Shown in pieces: positions 1-7,206 of a stretch of 19,809 nt of DNA. The DNA is from an uncultured Eubacteriales bacterium (lineage in GTDB: Bacteria > Bacillota > Clostridia > Lachnospirales > Anaerotignaceae). The translations under genes were made by a program, and so were the position numbers. Under the pieces are notes generated by a model that searched no databases, had not been told where the DNA came from, and worked only from the letters and a program-made list of their open reading frames with translations. The stretch is taken from positions 1 through 19,809 of the forward strand of contig URLB01000019.1 of assembly GCA_900548595.1 (NCBI GenBank), read 5' to 3'. Every line of letters begins with the position of its first letter. The stretch's first letter is position 1.

Positions 1-20
1 AAAATATTTAATGTTTCCGT

Positions 21-49
21 AAAAAACGCCGTCGTATTTAAAGGCGGCG
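21..49 (-). terminator. Intrinsic terminator of the folC-radC-pspC operon
   Basis: Read on the minus strand, a 7-bp GC-rich stem (arms 27-33 and 43-49, one G-T wobble, 9-nt loop) is followed directly by six T (plus-strand A at 21-26). It lies about 12 bp past the PspC stop, so it closes the minus-strand operon. Confidence 0.8.
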
Positions 50-60
50 CGCTTAAATAA

Positions 61-277
61 TTACATTTTTTCCCTGTATTCCGCATCTATTGTATCGTCT
101 TCTTCGGGAACTATAAATACGCATGCTATATATAATATAATTCCCGTGCCTAAAAACAAAAGAGTTCCCAGAACCCATAATACTCTTATGACTGTAACGT
201 CTATGCCGAAATACTCCGCTATACCGAGACATACTCCCGATATTTTTCTTCCGTCTTACCAGCTTTTTATTATTCAT
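61..277 (-). pseudogene. PspC-domain membrane protein, frameshifted near its 5' end
   Basis: PspC-domain proteins are small membrane proteins, named after the phage-shock protein C envelope-stress factor. From about position 254 to the TAA at 61-63 one minus-strand frame reads a clear PspC domain: DGRKISGVCLGIAEYFGID, a hydrophobic helix rich in V, L, W, G and I, then an acidic tail ending EYREKM. The only good start, ATG at 275-277 (Shine-Dalgarno AAAGGAG, overlapping the radC stop as ATGAATAA), begins MNNKKLVR in a different frame. The PspC frame has a TAA just upstream of the DGRK codons. A +1 shift around 251-259 is therefore needed. Adding a second tandem copy of GACGGAAG would give KKLVRRKDGRKISGVC, which matches the family spacing, so loss of one 8-bp repeat is the simplest explanation. 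This could be a real mutation, slipped-strand variation or an assembly error. The domain call is firm; the state of the gene is not. Confidence 0.75.
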
Positions 278-971
278 ACTGCTCGTCTCCTTTCTTAGGT
301 ATCATGTTGTGTTCGTTAAAACTAAAATACCTTCCTCCTCCGACGATTATATGGTCTTTTAAATCCACATTTATTATCGAAAGCGCTTTAAAACATGTTT
401 GTGTAAAGTTTATATCCGCATAGGACGGTCTGGGATTACCGCTGGGATGATTATGCATTACGATAATATTAGTTGCCTTTGCATTTATGGCTATCTCTAT
501 TATCTTTCTCACATCCAGATAAACAGCCTCAACATTTCCGCCGGCAGCCTCAACGCATTTTATAACCGACATAGAATTATTAAGGCATACGATATACAGT
601 TTTTCCACTGACAAATTATTTAAGTATGAGAGCGCGTATTCTCCGCTTATATGCGTTTTATCGAGGACAACGTTTTTATTCCATTTTTCTATGGACATCC
701 TCCTGCTCAATTCTCCTATTATTCCTATAAGTACGGCTACGTTTCTGCTTATTCCGCACATATTTATAATGCTCTCAGTATCAGAATTAAATAACCGTGT
801 AACAGAGCCTCCGAACTCATTAAGTATCTCATGGGCTTTCTCGTTTGTATCTCGTCTGGGATACGCATAGTAGAGCAGCATTTCCAGCAATTCATGGTCG
901 GTAAATCCATTCCCGCCGAATTGCTCAAACCTTTCTCTCATTCTTTCCCTATGTCCGTCATGTATACCCAT
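270..971 (-). CDS. radC: RadC family JAB/MPN-domain protein
   Basis: A 233-residue protein of the RadC/UPF0758 family at typical length. Residues 1-90 form the helix-hairpin-helix part (TDHELLEMLLYY, then CGISRNVA). Residues about 105-225 form the JAB1/MPN domain, with the metal-binding motif HNHPSGNPRPSYAD (His173, His175, Asp186). The family was named after a supposed DNA-repair role that has been disputed; its substrate is unclear, and related proteins act on DNA of mobile or competence origin. The ATG has a good ribosome site (GAGGA, 6 nt) overlapping the end of the DUF402 gene. The 3' end overlaps the PspC start by 8 nt, suggesting translational coupling. Confidence 0.9.
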   Translation of the reverse strand: MGIHDGHRERMRERFEQFGGNGFTDHELLEMLLYYAYPRRDTNEKAHEILNEFGGSVTRLFNSDTESIINMCGISRNVAVLIGIIGELSRRMSIEKWNKNVVLDKTHISGEYALSYLNNLSVEKLYIVCLNNSMSVIKCVEAAGGNVEAVYLDVRKIIEIAINAKATNIIVMHNHPSGNPRPSYADINFTQTCFKALSIINVDLKDHIIVGGGRYFSFNEHNMIPKKGDEQYE

Positions 972-981
972 ACTTTATCCT

Positions 982-1452
982 CTACTTGAAATATCTGTCC
1001 GTAAGATCTTTCCACTTTCCGCTGTATACCAAATTTAAAAGTTTATCCAATTTTTCAAGAGCCTCCATAACAATTTCAGCGCTTATAAGATTTTTACGGT
1101 ATGCCTGTGAAAGCTCCCCCAAGTCGACTACCTCTGTCGCTCCGTTCGGATATATTTTAACATCTGCCAATAAGTCGGTAAATATCCAAATATTTTCGTC
1201 TTTCTGATATTCGCTTTTTATTATATCGCAGTAATAATAAACAAGTTCTCCGTTTTCATTCATAAACTTGCTTATTTTATAACCGTCGTTTATAAAAGTA
1301 CATGATATGCCGTTTGAAAAATCTTTTTTAGGTTTAAACGTATTCCACTTCGTAACTATTATTTCATCATCCGCAAATAATATTTCATCATCATTTAAAG
1401 ACTTAACCTCTAAAGGTATATATCTTTTTCTGTATAATAAAGGTTTATCCAT
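982..1452 (-). CDS. DUF402 domain-containing protein
   Basis: A 156-residue protein with the DUF402 pattern: an early K-W-N-T-F-K-P block, YYYCDII near residue 72, the DLLADVKIYPNG segment around residues 93-104 and the VVDLGELSQA helix start. DUF402 proteins include the FAU-1-like RNA-binding group and the Ntdp nucleoside tri/diphosphatases, so a metal-dependent nucleotide phosphatase or RNA-linked role is possible but not shown here. It has its own Shine-Dalgarno (GGGAG) 18 bp after the TPR gene stop and is followed within 10 bp by radC. It is the fourth gene of the folC operon. Confidence 0.8.
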   Translation of the reverse strand: MDKPLLYRKRYIPLEVKSLNDDEILFADDEIIVTKWNTFKPKKDFSNGISCTFINDGYKISKFMNENGELVYYYCDIIKSEYQKDENIWIFTDLLADVKIYPNGATEVVDLGELSQAYRKNLISAEIVMEALEKLDKLLNLVYSGKWKDLTDRYFK

Positions 1453-1470
1453 TTGTTTCTCCCGTTAATT

Positions 1471-2913
1471 TTAATTTGCCGTATTATTTGCCGAAGATTC
1501 TGTATTTCCGCCGTCATCTGTATTTTGAGAGTTAACGGAAGCATTAAGCGTATTCAAACTGTTCTGCGCATTTACCACCTGAGATGAATTCTGATAGTCG
1601 TTTACAACACGTTCAAAGTATGAAATTGCCGTAGCGTTTTCTCCCTTTGCCTCCGCAATTTTACCCAAATAATAAATAACTTCTCCTTCATAGCTTTCAT
1701 CGGTTATCAGATCAAGGCAATCGTTCAACGCTGTTTCCGCGTCTTCATATTTGCCCGACAAATAATACATCTTTCCTTCACTGTAAAGATCTTCTGCTGC
1801 CTTTGCAAACGTCTGCTCCCTCACTTGGTCGTATAAAGCTATGTCCTCGTCGGACAGGTCGCTGATATCTATATCTTTTACAAGGAGCGCGGCTTCTTTA
1901 TATTCATTATTGGCAAGCATAGCATACGCTTTGTTTATGTTGCCTATTTTCGTCTGCAAAGTAACAGATTCTTTATATTTATCCACATCTTCCTTAAGAG
2001 AGGCGTTTTCCTTAAGAATATCGTCATAACTTGCCGTTCCGTCTCCGCCGTTATACGACTCGTAATTTTCAAGAGTATTTTTCAAATCGTTTATCGTTTT
2101 GCTCCTGCTCTCCAGCATCGTCGGGAACACCAACGCAAACAGAACCGCCGCGGCACAGACTACTCCTCCCGCAAACGATATGACTTCCTGCTTTCCTATA
2201 ATTCCTCTGTTGGTTTCCTTATACGACATACGACGTTTTCTTCTGGATTTCACGTCTTCATCGCTTCTGAAATCATCATCCGCGCCCTTAGAAGAAACTT
2301 TACTCACAGGAGTTATTTCCCTCATATATCTGAGCGCCGTAGGGTTCTTTTTATCAAGATACAAAACCCTTTTGACAAAAGGCTCCGCGGCGGTATTATT
2401 TCCGCTTGCCATATTGCATAAAGCAGCAAGATTATACGCGTCTACAAGCTTAGGATTATAATCTATCGCTTTCTTTAACTGAATAAGCGCCAAGTCTTCG
2501 CTGTGCTGTCCCATGTATTGTATAGCAAGGTTATACAGTCGGAGAGCGTCGTTCATTTTCTCCAGCTCTCTGGCGTTTTTCTGAAGTTTTTCAAGGTACT
2601 CCCCTGCCGTCTTGTCGTTTTTGTCAAAATTAGAGCTCATAACCCACTCCCTTAAGGCGTCGGCTACAAGTCCTTTTTCAAAATATACCAGACCCAGTAA
2701 ATTTCTGGCTTTTGTATTAAACTTATTAACCATTAGGCTCTTTTTCAGGTTTTCAACAGCGCCGGTCAAATCCATTTCATTGGCGCATTTTAATCCCGAG
2801 TTATAAAGCCTGTCGGATATAGTCCTGGTTTTATTATATAATACAATATCAGTACCGCAGTCCGGACAAACATTGCCGCTTTTAAATATATAGCCGCAAA
2901 CTGGACATTTCAC
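1471..2913 (-). CDS. Zinc-ribbon and TPR membrane protein
   Basis: A 480-residue protein with four visible parts. A zinc ribbon at the N-terminus has Cys3, Cys6, Cys16 and Cys19 (CPVC and CPDC). TPR-like helical repeats span about 34-195. A basic stretch (SRRKRRMS) precedes one membrane helix at about 243-266. A coiled-coil region (270-325) and more TPR-like repeats follow (about 330-460), with a low-complexity N/S/T tail. The expected topology is zinc ribbon and first TPR block inside the cell, second TPR block outside. The start is GTG at 2911-2913 with AAAAGGAG 9 nt upstream, inside the end of the preceding small ORF. The role is unknown; a scaffold for an envelope complex fits the architecture. 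No gene symbol is justified. Confidence 0.85.
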   Translation of the reverse strand: MKCPVCGYIFKSGNVCPDCGTDIVLYNKTRTISDRLYNSGLKCANEMDLTGAVENLKKSLMVNKFNTKARNLLGLVYFEKGLVADALREWVMSSNFDKNDKTAGEYLEKLQKNARELEKMNDALRLYNLAIQYMGQHSEDLALIQLKKAIDYNPKLVDAYNLAALCNMASGNNTAAEPFVKRVLYLDKKNPTALRYMREITPVSKVSSKGADDDFRSDEDVKSRRKRRMSYKETNRGIIGKQEVISFAGGVVCAAAVLFALVFPTMLESRSKTINDLKNTLENYESYNGGDGTASYDDILKENASLKEDVDKYKESVTLQTKIGNINKAYAMLANNEYKEAALLVKDIDISDLSDEDIALYDQVREQTFAKAAEDLYSEGKMYYLSGKYEDAETALNDCLDLITDESYEGEVIYYLGKIAEAKGENATAISYFERVVNDYQNSSQVVNAQNSLNTLNASVNSQNTDDGGNTESSANNTAN

Positions 2914-2919
2914 GGTAAT

Positions 2920-3072
2920 CTACTCCTTTTCCTCTTTATTTTTTGAACTGTTGACAATATACTGCATAAGTTCAAATATATCTCTGAAATCAGCTGAATA
3001 TATCGAATCTTCCATATCTTCTATCAATATGGCAGGCTCGTATTTTTTAAGTTCGTCTTTATAACTTATCAA
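2920..3072 (-). CDS. Small 50-residue hypothetical protein
   Basis: An open frame of 50 codons plus TAG between folC and the TPR gene. It begins with TTG at 3070-3072, one base after the folC stop, with a strong GGGAGGA Shine-Dalgarno about 7 nt upstream inside the folC 3' end. The product is charged and amphipathic: it starts MISYKDELKKYEPAILIEDM and ends with a lysine/glutamate-rich tail. It has no membrane helix and no motif I recognise. Its stop lies just inside the spacing region of the TPR gene, so the three genes are linked as in translational coupling. It fills the whole gap, which supports it being real, but no function can be given. Confidence 0.65.
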   Translation of the reverse strand: MISYKDELKKYEPAILIEDMEDSIYSADFRDIFELMQYIVNSSKNKEEKE

Positions 3073-3073
3073 A

Positions 3074-4369
3074 TCAAATTCCTCCCATAATAAGCGTACG
3101 CAGCCTTCCTATAAGGTAGAGTGAGCCGGCGCATAAAAGTACATCGTCCGCCCCTGTTATACTTAAAGCAAAGTCATACGCGTCTTCTATCCTTTTAAAA
3201 CTGTATACATTTTCACAATAATTTTTAACAACAGCTTCAAAGCCTTTTACCGAAAGAGCTCTTCCGCTGTCCGGTTCCGTAATTACGGCTGCGTCTGCAA
3301 GAGGGGCTATTTCGGAAGCCATTTTTACATATTCCTTGTCTCCCAGCACTCCCATAAGCAGAACAATCCTCTTGTCCGAAAAATATCTTTTGATTGATTC
3401 TGCCAGCATGTATATACCGTCGGCATTATGAGCCCCGTCGATTATAACGTAAGGATTTTTACGGCATATTTCCATTCTGCCGTTCCATCTTGTATTTTTT
3501 ATGCCGTCAAGAACATTTTTTATTTCAAGTTGTACTCCGTTTTCCCTTAGGGCATATGCGGCAAGAATAGCCGTTGCACAGTTATTTATCTGGTATTCTC
3601 CCAAAAGGTGGAGAACAACGTCATTCATCTCATAAAAATGATTTTTAACCGACATAACAGTACAGTTTATATTTTGCTCTTCTATTTCTATAATTTCATC
3701 TTCCGCATAGTAAAGCCTTGCATTTTTTTCTTTGCAAATTTTATCAATAACTCCAAAAACGGCTTTGCTCTGTCTGTATAATACAACAGGACAGCCGTCT
3801 TTTATAATTCCGCCTTTTTCAAAAGCAATTCTTTCGATTGTATTCCCCAAAAATTCCGTATGGTCCATACTTATGGAAGTAATTACGCTTAAAATAGGTT
3901 TTTTAACAACATTTGTAGCGTCAAACCTTCCGCCAAGTCCAACCTCTATTACAGCATAGTCGACATTTTTCTCAAAAAAATAAAGAAACGCCATAGCTGT
4001 AAGCTGTTCAAACACAGTAGGACATCCGTATTCTTCTTTTGCCATTATATCGGCATATTCCTTTACTATGCACGTATATTTAGCAAAATCTTCATTTGAA
4101 ATTTCTTCGTTGTTGATGATATATCTTTCATTATATCTTTCAAGATGCGGAGACGTATAAAGAGCGGTTTTATAGCCTGCCGATATAAGCGTTTCCGTAA
4201 TCATCGAACTTACGGAGCCTTTGCCGTTAGTACCTGCCACATGTATTATTCTCAGTTTATCCTGAGGATTTCCCAATCTTTTTAATAATTCCTCTATCCT
4301 GCCAAGTCCGAGTTTAGACCCGAGAAAATCAATATTTTCTATATATTTAAGTGCGCCTGCATAGTCCAA
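3074..4369 (-). CDS. folC: Bifunctional folylpolyglutamate / dihydrofolate synthase
   Basis: FolC adds glutamate to dihydropteroate or to reduced folates using ATP, in the cytoplasm. This Mur-ligase-family protein has the P-loop GTNGKGS at about residues 46-52, followed by the SGYKTALYTSPHLERYNERY substrate loop. It also has EVGLGGRFDATNV, the second-half DGAHNADG motif and a C-terminal ligase domain. I chose the TTG at 4367-4369 (protein begins MDYAGALKYIE, 431 residues) because GGAGGA sits 7 nt upstream and the family usually begins at this Y-x-x-A-L-x-Y-I segment. The longer reading from TTG at 4394 has no ribosome site. It is the first gene of the minus-strand operon. Confidence 0.93.
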   Translation of the reverse strand: MDYAGALKYIENIDFLGSKLGLGRIEELLKRLGNPQDKLRIIHVAGTNGKGSVSSMITETLISAGYKTALYTSPHLERYNERYIINNEEISNEDFAKYTCIVKEYADIMAKEEYGCPTVFEQLTAMAFLYFFEKNVDYAVIEVGLGGRFDATNVVKKPILSVITSISMDHTEFLGNTIERIAFEKGGIIKDGCPVVLYRQSKAVFGVIDKICKEKNARLYYAEDEIIEIEEQNINCTVMSVKNHFYEMNDVVLHLLGEYQINNCATAILAAYALRENGVQLEIKNVLDGIKNTRWNGRMEICRKNPYVIIDGAHNADGIYMLAESIKRYFSDKRIVLLMGVLGDKEYVKMASEIAPLADAAVITEPDSGRALSVKGFEAVVKNYCENVYSFKRIEDAYDFALSITGADDVLLCAGSLYLIGRLRTLIMGGI

Positions 4370-4431
4370 TTTTATTTCCTCCGCACAAAATTTCAATAAA
4401 TATGTTAACTTAAATTTCGATAGTCTAATAT

Positions 4432-4460
4432 ATAGTACCAGTTTTGCATTTTTTTATCAA
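4432..4460 (-). promoter_or_regulatory. Sigma-A promoter for the folC operon
   Basis: On the minus strand, TTGATA (4455-4460) is followed by a 17-bp spacer and TACTAT (4432-4437). TGG precedes the -10, making it an extended -10. It lies about 60 bp upstream of the chosen folC start and is the only strong promoter seen ahead of the six-gene run. Confidence 0.7.
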
Positions 4461-4512
4461 CACATTTTAACCTTTAATTTACAGGCAAATAATCAAATCC
4501 GCAAGCGCCTTA

Positions 4513-5412
4513 TCATTCAAAAAGGGAAATCTGCTCATAATTGTTTTTAGCTTCCAAACGTTTTTCCATAAATAGCGAATAGTCATTTGAAATATTGTAT
4601 TTTTTCATAATGTCAGCCGCTTTGACATATAACGCCTCTCGGTAAGCTCCGTCGGCATATCCGTTTCTGTACATTAAACAAAGCTTATTATAAATCCTCG
4701 GGTACTTTTCTCTTATAAATGACAAAAATACGTTTTTAGTCTCTCCCCTTAAATTAAGAGCCTGTAAAATAGCATAGTCAACATTAACATTTTTGCCGGA
4801 CAAAAAAAGTTCGTCCAAATTTTCATCCGTATCCGTAAGAAAAGGTATGACCGGCATTATGTGCAGTCCTATTACCGAATTTGTATTTTCTTTAAATATT
4901 CTCAGCATTTCAAATCTACGCTCTGATGAAACTCCTCCAGGCTCTATATCCATACGTATTTTCTCGTCGGCGCAGGTTATTGTAGCCGCTATACTTACAT
5001 ATGTTACATCGGCAAGCCTTTTTATTAAGTCAAAATCCCTGAGTATTAAATCGGACTTTGTAGATATTGTGCATGGATTTTTATGTTTTATTAAAACCTC
5101 CCATATATCCGACATTATTTTATATTTTTCTTCAGCCGGTTGGTAATTGTCCGTAACCCCTCCCAGGTTTATCGGCTCCCCCTTCCAATTTTTCGATGAC
5201 AGCAGTTTATCAAGCTGCCCCGCTATATTCTTTTTTACATATATTTCTTTAAAAAAGTCGTTCGACTTCATATATTTATGCGTATACAGTGCGAAACAGT
5301 ATTTGCACCCATGTTCGCAGCCTCGATATACATTCAAATCCCATTTATAAGGTACTCCGCTTTTAACCTTATGGCATGCACTTGAACATGTTATTTCATT
5401 ATACTCATACAT
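4513..5412 (-). CDS. SplB-like (SPL family) radical SAM protein
   Basis: A 299-residue protein with the radical SAM cluster motif CEHGCKYC (Cys32, Cys36, Cys39) after NVYRGC, the arrangement of the COG1533 spore photoproduct lyase-like family. The segments NLGGVTDNYQPAEEKY, CTISTKSDLILRD and a TITCADEKIRMDIEPG-type motif follow in family order. Such proteins bind a [4Fe-4S] cluster and cleave S-adenosylmethionine. True SplB repairs spore DNA photoproducts, but most short relatives like this have no known substrate. Cys9 and Cys13 near the N-terminus are extra. The gene has its own promoter at 5440-5468 and no clear terminator before the folC promoter. Confidence 0.85.
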   Translation of the reverse strand: MYEYNEITCSSACHKVKSGVPYKWDLNVYRGCEHGCKYCFALYTHKYMKSNDFFKEIYVKKNIAGQLDKLLSSKNWKGEPINLGGVTDNYQPAEEKYKIMSDIWEVLIKHKNPCTISTKSDLILRDFDLIKRLADVTYVSIAATITCADEKIRMDIEPGGVSSERRFEMLRIFKENTNSVIGLHIMPVIPFLTDTDENLDELFLSGKNVNVDYAILQALNLRGETKNVFLSFIREKYPRIYNKLCLMYRNGYADGAYREALYVKAADIMKKYNISNDYSLFMEKRLEAKNNYEQISLFE

Positions 5413-5439
5413 ATTTCTTCACCACCGTTGTTCATAAAT

Positions 5440-5468
5440 ATTATAGTTCATTGAAAAAAACAATACAA
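5440..5468 (-). promoter_or_regulatory. Promoter for the SplB-like gene
   Basis: On the minus strand, TTGTAT (5463-5468), a 17-bp spacer and a consensus TATAAT (5440-5445) lie about 28 bp upstream of the ATG at 5412. Confidence 0.7.
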
Positions 5469-5506
5469 TTATCTACGGATAAAATTTACAGTCATTTAAA
5501 ATAAAA

Positions 5507-5638
5507 AATACCCGTTATGCGTATCTTAATAAAGCTTAGATAAGGAATCTATTATACTATCAGGCAACAGGTCATTACGTTAACATAATAGTGTTTCCTT
5601 ATTCCCAGCTTTATTTGATCGACCGCATAACGGGTATT
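5507..5638. repeat. 132-bp palindromic element (MITE-like or structured RNA)
   Basis: The two halves of this stretch are imperfect inverted repeats of about 49 bp each. The outer arms AATACCCGTTATGCG (5507-5521) and its complement (5624-5638) match over 15 of 15 bp. Further paired blocks are AATAAAGCT (5528-5536 with 5607-5615), ATAAGGAA (5540-5547 with 5595-5602) and TATTAT (5550-5555 with 5585-5590). The apex is about 29 nt. On the minus strand the last arm runs into TTTTTTATTTT, so it probably also ends transcription of the small gene at 5647-5868. It codes for nothing. It could be a miniature inverted-repeat element or a conserved RNA. Confidence 0.75.
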
Positions 5639-5646
5639 CCCAAAAC

Positions 5647-5868
5647 CTAGACATTTAAAAATTTTATCATCCTGTCATAACAATCCTCACAAATGTCATA
5701 ACAGTCATGCTGTCCGTCCTTATTAGAATGGTATCCCCAAGTTTTATCTATATGGTAAAAATCTTCAAATTCGTTAAATTTGTTTTTTCTTATTTCTTTT
5801 CCGCATGAATCGCAGATGATAACGTCGGCTTCAGTTCTTATTTCGTTGACTTCTTTTGTCTTTATCAT
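5647..5868 (-). CDS. Small zinc-finger-like hypothetical protein
   Basis: A 73-residue protein with two CxxC pairs, CDSCGKEI (about residues 18-25) and CEDCYD (about 62-67). Between them are an acidic/aromatic stretch (NKFNEFEDFYHIDKTWGY) and a His/Cys cluster (HDCYDIC). Together these resemble a treble-clef or ribbon zinc-binding fold. I chose the ATG at 5866-5868 (MIKTKEV) because GGGGAGAGG lies just upstream. A longer reading from 5910 covers the ribosome site and a TATAAT-like box. It stands alone, divergent from the PflX-like gene and ahead of the palindrome. The family is not recognised; nucleic-acid or metal binding is only a guess. Confidence 0.65.
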   Translation of the reverse strand: MIKTKEVNEIRTEADVIICDSCGKEIRKNKFNEFEDFYHIDKTWGYHSNKDGQHDCYDICEDCYDRMIKFLNV

Positions 5869-5963
5869 ATAAACCTCTCCCCTTTCGTATCTTACGACGT
5901 AATTATACAATATAATTTCCGTTTGGTATACAGGAAGTTTTTTGTGTTTTATTTTCTAAAATC

Positions 5964-5984
5964 TGTTATACTCTTTTAGAGGTG
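5964..5984 (+). promoter_or_regulatory. Extended -10 and ribosome site of the PflX-like gene
   Basis: TGTTATACT (5964-5972) is an extended -10 with no clear -35. It is followed by GAGGTG (5979-5984) 7 nt before the ATG at 5992. The -10 to start distance is short, so the leader would be only about 12-15 nt. Confidence 0.5.
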
Positions 5985-5991
5985 TTTTTAA

Positions 5992-6888
5992 ATGAACTTA
6001 TACAAAAACTGTTCTATCTGTCCGAGAAACTGCCGCATCGACCGTACAAACGGTCAAATAGGATACTGTCAATCGGGACACGAAATAAAAGCCGCTTTGG
6101 CTTCCGTACATATGTGGGAAGAGCCTCCCATAAGCGGAAGCTGCGGTTCGGGTACAATTTTCTTTTCCGGCTGTAATCTCCGCTGTGTTTTTTGCCAAAA
6201 CTATACTATAAGTTCCGAAAACAGCGGAAAAACAATAAGTACGGAACGTCTTTCCGAGATTATGCTTGAACAGCAGGCAAGGGGAGTTCACAATATAAAT
6301 TTAGTTACCGCAACGCATTTTATTCCTTCAATAGTTAAAGCCGTACAAAAAGCCAAAAATAACGGTTTAAAAATACCTATTGTATATAATACAGGCGGGT
6401 ATGAAAAAGTTGAATCCATTAAAATGCTTGAAGGAACAGTTGATATATATCTTCCCGATATTAAATATTTTTCTTCCGAACTTTCGCTTAAATACTCCGG
6501 CGCTTCGGATTATTTTTCCTATGCTTCCGAAGCCGTTTTGGAAATGTATCGTCAAACAGGTAACAACATATATGATGACAACGGCATAATGAAAAGCGGC
6601 GTAATCATACGCCACATGATTATGCCTTCCCACAAAGAAGATTCATATAAAGTTCTGGACTGGATAAGAGATAATATCGGCACAGAGGCCTGCGTATCTC
6701 TGCTCAGTCAATATACGCCTGCATATAACGCAGAAAAATATAAAGAAATAAACAGAAAGCTTATGTCCCTGGAGTATACAAGAGTAATCGAGCATTTCTT
6801 CGATATAGGTCTTAAAAACGGGTTTATGCAGGAAAAATCCTCTGCCGAAAGTAAATATACTCCTATATTTGATTTAAGCGGACTGTAA
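5992..6888 (+). CDS. pflX: PflX-like radical SAM protein
   Basis: A 298-residue protein of the COG1313 PflX group, related to pyruvate formate-lyase activating enzymes. The N-terminus has an extra cysteine set (Cys7, Cys10, Cys14, Cys26, in CSICPRNC and GYC) that may hold an auxiliary Fe-S cluster. The radical SAM motif CNLRCVFC follows (Cys61, Cys65, Cys68), then the family segments NLVTATHFIPSIVKAV, PIVYNTGGYE and DIYLPDIKYF, and RHMIMPSHKEDSYKVLDWI. It should cleave S-adenosylmethionine in the cytoplasm, probably to activate or modify a partner, but PflX substrates are not established. No glycyl-radical enzyme gene is nearby. Its stop is 55 bp before the ABC ATPase start, so the two may be co-transcribed. 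Confidence 0.88.
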   Translation: MNLYKNCSICPRNCRIDRTNGQIGYCQSGHEIKAALASVHMWEEPPISGSCGSGTIFFSGCNLRCVFCQNYTISSENSGKTISTERLSEIMLEQQARGVHNINLVTATHFIPSIVKAVQKAKNNGLKIPIVYNTGGYEKVESIKMLEGTVDIYLPDIKYFSSELSLKYSGASDYFSYASEAVLEMYRQTGNNIYDDNGIMKSGVIIRHMIMPSHKEDSYKVLDWIRDNIGTEACVSLLSQYTPAYNAEKYKEINRKLMSLEYTRVIEHFFDIGLKNGFMQEKSSAESKYTPIFDLSGL

Positions 6889-6908
6889 CCATTTGTTCAT
6901 AAGATAAA

Positions 6909-6937
6909 TATAATATAGAAATTAAAAAATCGGAGGG
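6909..6937 (+). promoter_or_regulatory. Possible -10 and the ribosome site of the ABC transporter genes
   Basis: A TATAAT (6909-6914) has no convincing -35. CGGAGGG (6931-6937) lies 6 nt before the TTG start at 6944. Read-through from the PflX-like gene is an equally good source of transcription. Confidence 0.35.
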
Positions 6938-6943
6938 TTAAAA

Positions 6944-7084
6944 TTGAAACCGACAGTTGAAGCAAAAAATATATGCTTTAATTATCACAGTCTGGACGGC
7001 GAAACAGAGGCGCTGAAAGACCTTTCTTTTACAGTTAATAAAGGTGAATTTATAAGTATTGTCGGTCCTTCTGGGTGCGGTAAA
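6944..7084 (+). pseudogene. ABC transporter ATPase, 5' fragment (interrupted in Walker A)
   Basis: TTG start with a strong Shine-Dalgarno. The 47 codons give the start of a NitT/TauT/SsuB-type ATPase (A-loop region NYHSLDGETEALKDL, then FISIVGPSGCGK) and stop exactly at the Walker A lysine. The frame then runs into foreign sequence and ends at a stop near 7127. The missing STLLSIICGLL is found at 8149, beyond the inserted mrp segment. CGGTAAA (7078-7084), the last codons here, is repeated at 8142-8148. The fragment cannot make a working ATPase. Confidence 0.92.
7078..7084 (+). repeat. Left copy of 7-bp direct repeat CGGTAAA (target duplication)
   Basis: CGGTAAA matches 8142-8148 exactly, and the bases on either side differ between the copies. 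It encodes part of GCGK of the ABC ATPase, and one copy is surplus. This is what a staggered-cut insertion leaves. Confidence 0.8.
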
Positions 7085-7088
7085 GCGC

Positions 7089-7105
7089 GTCATCTGTTAA
7101 TACAA
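7089..7105 (+). repeat. Left imperfect terminal inverted repeat of the mrp segment
   Basis: GTCATCTGTTAATACAA matches the complement of 8124-8140 at 13 of 17 positions. It starts 4 bp inside the left end. Confidence 0.65.
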
Positions 7106-7127
7106 TTTACTTTAATCATATTATATT

Positions 7128-7187
7128 AAAAAACCGAACACCCCCAAAAATAAAATTTATTTTATCATGGTGGTTGTTCGGTTTTTA
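7128..7187 (-). terminator. Terminator of mrp, inside the insertion
   Basis: A long hairpin has arms AAAAACCGAACA (7129-7140) and TGTTCGGTTTTT (7175-7186). Pairing continues through CCCCC/GGTGG and an AT-rich top. On the minus strand the last arm ends in GGTTTTTTAAT, 20 bp after the mrp stop. It could also work on the plus strand, cutting off read-through of the broken ATPase 5' end. Confidence 0.8.
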
Positions 7188-7206
7188 TTTAATAAAATCC
7201 GGATAA

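Noticed and set aside
257..277. Programmed -1 frameshifting at the A-rich AATAAAAAG near the pspC start
   Set aside because: A -1 shift leads to the wrong frame, since the PspC frame is +1. A TAA in that frame must also be passed, so the shift would have to occur further on, away from the A-run.
5493..5660. Direct repeat CATTTAAAA at 5493-5501 and 5652-5660 flanking the palindrome, as a target duplication
   Set aside because: The copies lie at unequal distances from the arms (5 and 13 bp), the right copy is inside the small gene's coding end, and the motif is low-complexity AT. Chance is likely.
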